Shown: positions 62,743 to 64,000 of the stretch, in pieces
Layout: every line of letters begins with the position of its first letter
Position numbering within the stretch: the stretch's first letter is position 1
NCBI RefSeq assembly: GCF_025643335.1
Contig: NZ_CP092489.1
Span: forward strand, 4,040,501-4,104,500
Length of the DNA stretch: 64,000 bases
From: Endozoicomonas sp. Mp262
GTDB lineage: Bacteria > Pseudomonadota > Gammaproteobacteria > Pseudomonadales > Endozoicomonadaceae
Direction of reading: 5' to 3'
The notes under the pieces: model-generated
Database searches by the model: none
Seen by the model: the letters and a program-made list of their open reading frames with translations, nothing else
Told to the model about the DNA's origin: nothing
Made by a program: the position numbers and the translations under genes

Positions 62743-63056
62743 TCTCCATCGCTTTGGCACTGAGAGCTAAACCTGAAAAAGCATCAAATTGTGCGGGTTC
62801 TTCGGGTTCTGTACACTGGCATTCATGCCGCGTTGTACATCATTAAAACAAAATACCCGGCAATTGCCGGGTATATAAGATATTCTTATTAGATTGCCTG
62901 AATTCATTTTGGGTCTGTGCTATACCTTCAGTAGCTACAGACGCTTTATAGGTTTCTCTCTTTCTGCTCCCCCTCAGTCAGGCAAGTCCATAGTAGCCAT
63001 TCACCGAAGGAAATACAGTGATATAAATCAATAAATCTACGCACTTTCCGAAAACA
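62743..63056. other. Spacer with terminator, no gene
   Basis: Apart from the hairpin at 62853-62874 no coding frame or repeat was recognised. It lies between the ends of yecH and the SDR gene. Confidence 0.45.
62853..62874. terminator. Two-way terminator hairpin
   Basis: ATACCCGGCAATTGCCGGGT then AT: perfect 11-bp arms without loop bases, A-rich on one side (CATTAAAACAAA) and T-rich on the other (ATAAGATATTCTT). Lies between the convergent yecH and SDR genes. Confidence 0.65.
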
Positions 63057-63833
63057 TTACTCAAGCCTGCGAACAAAAAACTTGTATAACCGAAAAGGCA
63101 AGCAGCGAAGCCCGGCCATTATTAAAGCAAAAACAGCAGGAAACCGAATATCAAAACGGCGTGATTGCAATCCATTTATGATTATTTTAGCTGCCTTATC
63201 GCTGCCTATAAGAAATGGCATATAAAAGGTATTTTGATCCGTTAAGGGGGTTTTAACAAATCCCGGATTAATTACCTGCACACGAATATTCTGGCTTTCA
63301 AGATCAACGGATAGTGACTCAGATAGATTGATCAGTGCCGCTTTACTGGCTCCATAGCCACTGGCTTTAGGCAACCCCCGATAACCGGCAAGGGATGCAT
63401 TAATGGCAATATGTCCTTTATTACGCTTAAGGAAAGTCTTTAATAGTGCTTCTATACCATGGCATACTCCCATCACATTCAGTTCAAGCTGCCCACGAAC
63501 CAGCTCACTGCTGAACTCTGTGGCTTCAATGGGTATGTAGGTTCCGGCATTCAGGACAGCAACATCAATTTCTCCCAAATCACGCTCAATGTTTTTTACT
63601 GTCTCTGCCACCGCATCTTTCTGTAATACATCCAGAGGATAGGACTTGATGTTTCCAGCCAGAGAGGAAGCCTCCTGCTCCAATATTTTTAACCGCTCTA
63701 CGCTTCTGGCGCTGGCTGCAACATTGATACCCTGTTTTGCCAGCTCCAATGCCAATGCCCGCCCTATTCCCTGACTGGCTCCGGTTATCCATACGCACTT
63801 CCATGGCAGTTTTGGAACACCTGTTATCGTCAT
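63057..63833 (-). CDS. Short-chain dehydrogenase/reductase
   Basis: About 258 residues. Cofactor motif VWITGASQGIGRALALELAK, NAG motif VLNAGTYIPIE, catalytic Ser in INASLAGYRG and YxxxK in GYGASKAALINLSES, then NPGFVKTPLTDQNTFYMPF. A classical SDR, similar in wording to those placed in Pseudomonas-type clusters with DUF-type proteins. The substrate is unknown. ATG 63833; a TTG at 63836 precedes it. Confidence 0.9.
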   Translation of the reverse strand: MTITGVPKLPWKCVWITGASQGIGRALALELAKQGINVAASARSVERLKILEQEASSLAGNIKSYPLDVLQKDAVAETVKNIERDLGEIDVAVLNAGTYIPIEATEFSSELVRGQLELNVMGVCHGIEALLKTFLKRNKGHIAINASLAGYRGLPKASGYGASKAALINLSESLSVDLESQNIRVQVINPGFVKTPLTDQNTFYMPFLIGSDKAAKIIINGLQSRRFDIRFPAVFALIMAGLRCLPFRLYKFFVRRLE

Positions 63834-63883
63834 CAACAGCCCCTAATGAAGGAGAAATAATTTACAGTGCCACTCACCACTAA

Positions 63884-64000
63884 CTACTGTATACATTGGA
63901 CACAGCGAAACTCGATATCAGATCCATCATCCCCTTTAAACCAAAGCCTGACCCAGTGCCCTTCAGGGGTATACCAAACCTCTGTATCATCCAGCTGCCC
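63884..64000 (-). CDS. C-terminal end of an unidentified gene
   Basis: 38 codons up to a TAG at 63884: GQLDDTEVWYTPEGHWVRLW then FKGDDGSDIEFRCVQCIQ. A strand-rich end, as seen in DUF6134-type proteins that accompany SDR genes in Pseudomonas relatives, though this is only a resemblance. The start lies beyond the right edge. It is 51 bases upstream of the SDR start, so the two probably share an operon. Confidence 0.6.
   Translation of the reverse strand, partial: GQLDDTEVWYTPEGHWVRLWFKGDDGSDIEFRCVQCIQ

Overview
The window looks like chromosomal DNA of a gammaproteobacterium of the Pseudomonas/Oceanospirillales type, probably a marine or host-associated one. The clues are the block psrA / lexA / PA3009-like / PA3010-like / topA in the same order as in Pseudomonas, the block ftsK-lolA-rarA, mfd next to csiV, a class II hcp with an NsrR-type palindrome, and a haem-uptake block with a Fur box. 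Insertion sequences, toxin-antitoxin genes and broken genes are frequent. The genus cannot be fixed from the sequence alone.

Layout. (1) 1-3475, minus strand: end of an exopolysaccharide locus with a GT4 glycosyltransferase running off the left edge, a Wzy/ligase-like membrane protein, a sialyltransferase-like glycosyltransferase and a sulfotransferase, all overlapping. The same locus resumes at 12881-17059 with a Wzc-type tyrosine autokinase, a Wza-type export protein and an outer-membrane beta-barrel. (2) 3500-11890: about 8.4 kb of small defence/stress-type genes lying between the two halves: a Phd/UPF0175 antitoxin with a decayed DUF3368 toxin, HepT/MntA, PIN/RHH, an AAA+ DUF234 ATPase, an IS110 remnant, two mini membrane proteins, a broken Fic gene, VapBC and an AbrB/PIN pair. 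A short motif (AAAACYGGGGTC, often followed by RRGTCTTGAATYTTGAC) recurs through this stretch and marks the fixed end of truncated duplications; this is the most unusual structure in the window. (3) 12044-32985: housekeeping genes (gap, mfd, csiV, a PP2C/STAS/anti-sigma partner switch, an L,D-transpeptidase, psrA, lexA, topA, phnA). (4) 33140-38621: tRNA-Pro(GGG), hcp, crcB, hugZ, hmuV, hmuU. (5) 38879-47104: an IS element, an unknown secreted protein, rarA, lolA, ftsK and a K+ channel. (6) 47701-62742: accessory genes, including a single-chain protein made of three Rid domains, a 2OG-Fe(II) oxygenase, two genes cut by identical 1645-bp IS copies, an IS982 element, DUF4410, tpm, rraB, an arsR/GST pair and yecH. 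(7) 63057-64000: an SDR gene and the end of another gene.

How parts work together: the polysaccharide genes form an assembly, export and decoration set (Wzc, Wza, barrel, polymerase, transferases). The psrA/lexA intergenic region carries two PsrA-like and two SOS boxes. Hcp is probably induced by nitrosative stress through NsrR, and the haem genes by iron limitation through Fur. The three identifiable members of one IS family share CAGCWATTCCCG ends and 9-bp target duplications; two of them break genes, and the disrupted reading frames can be rejoined exactly on paper.
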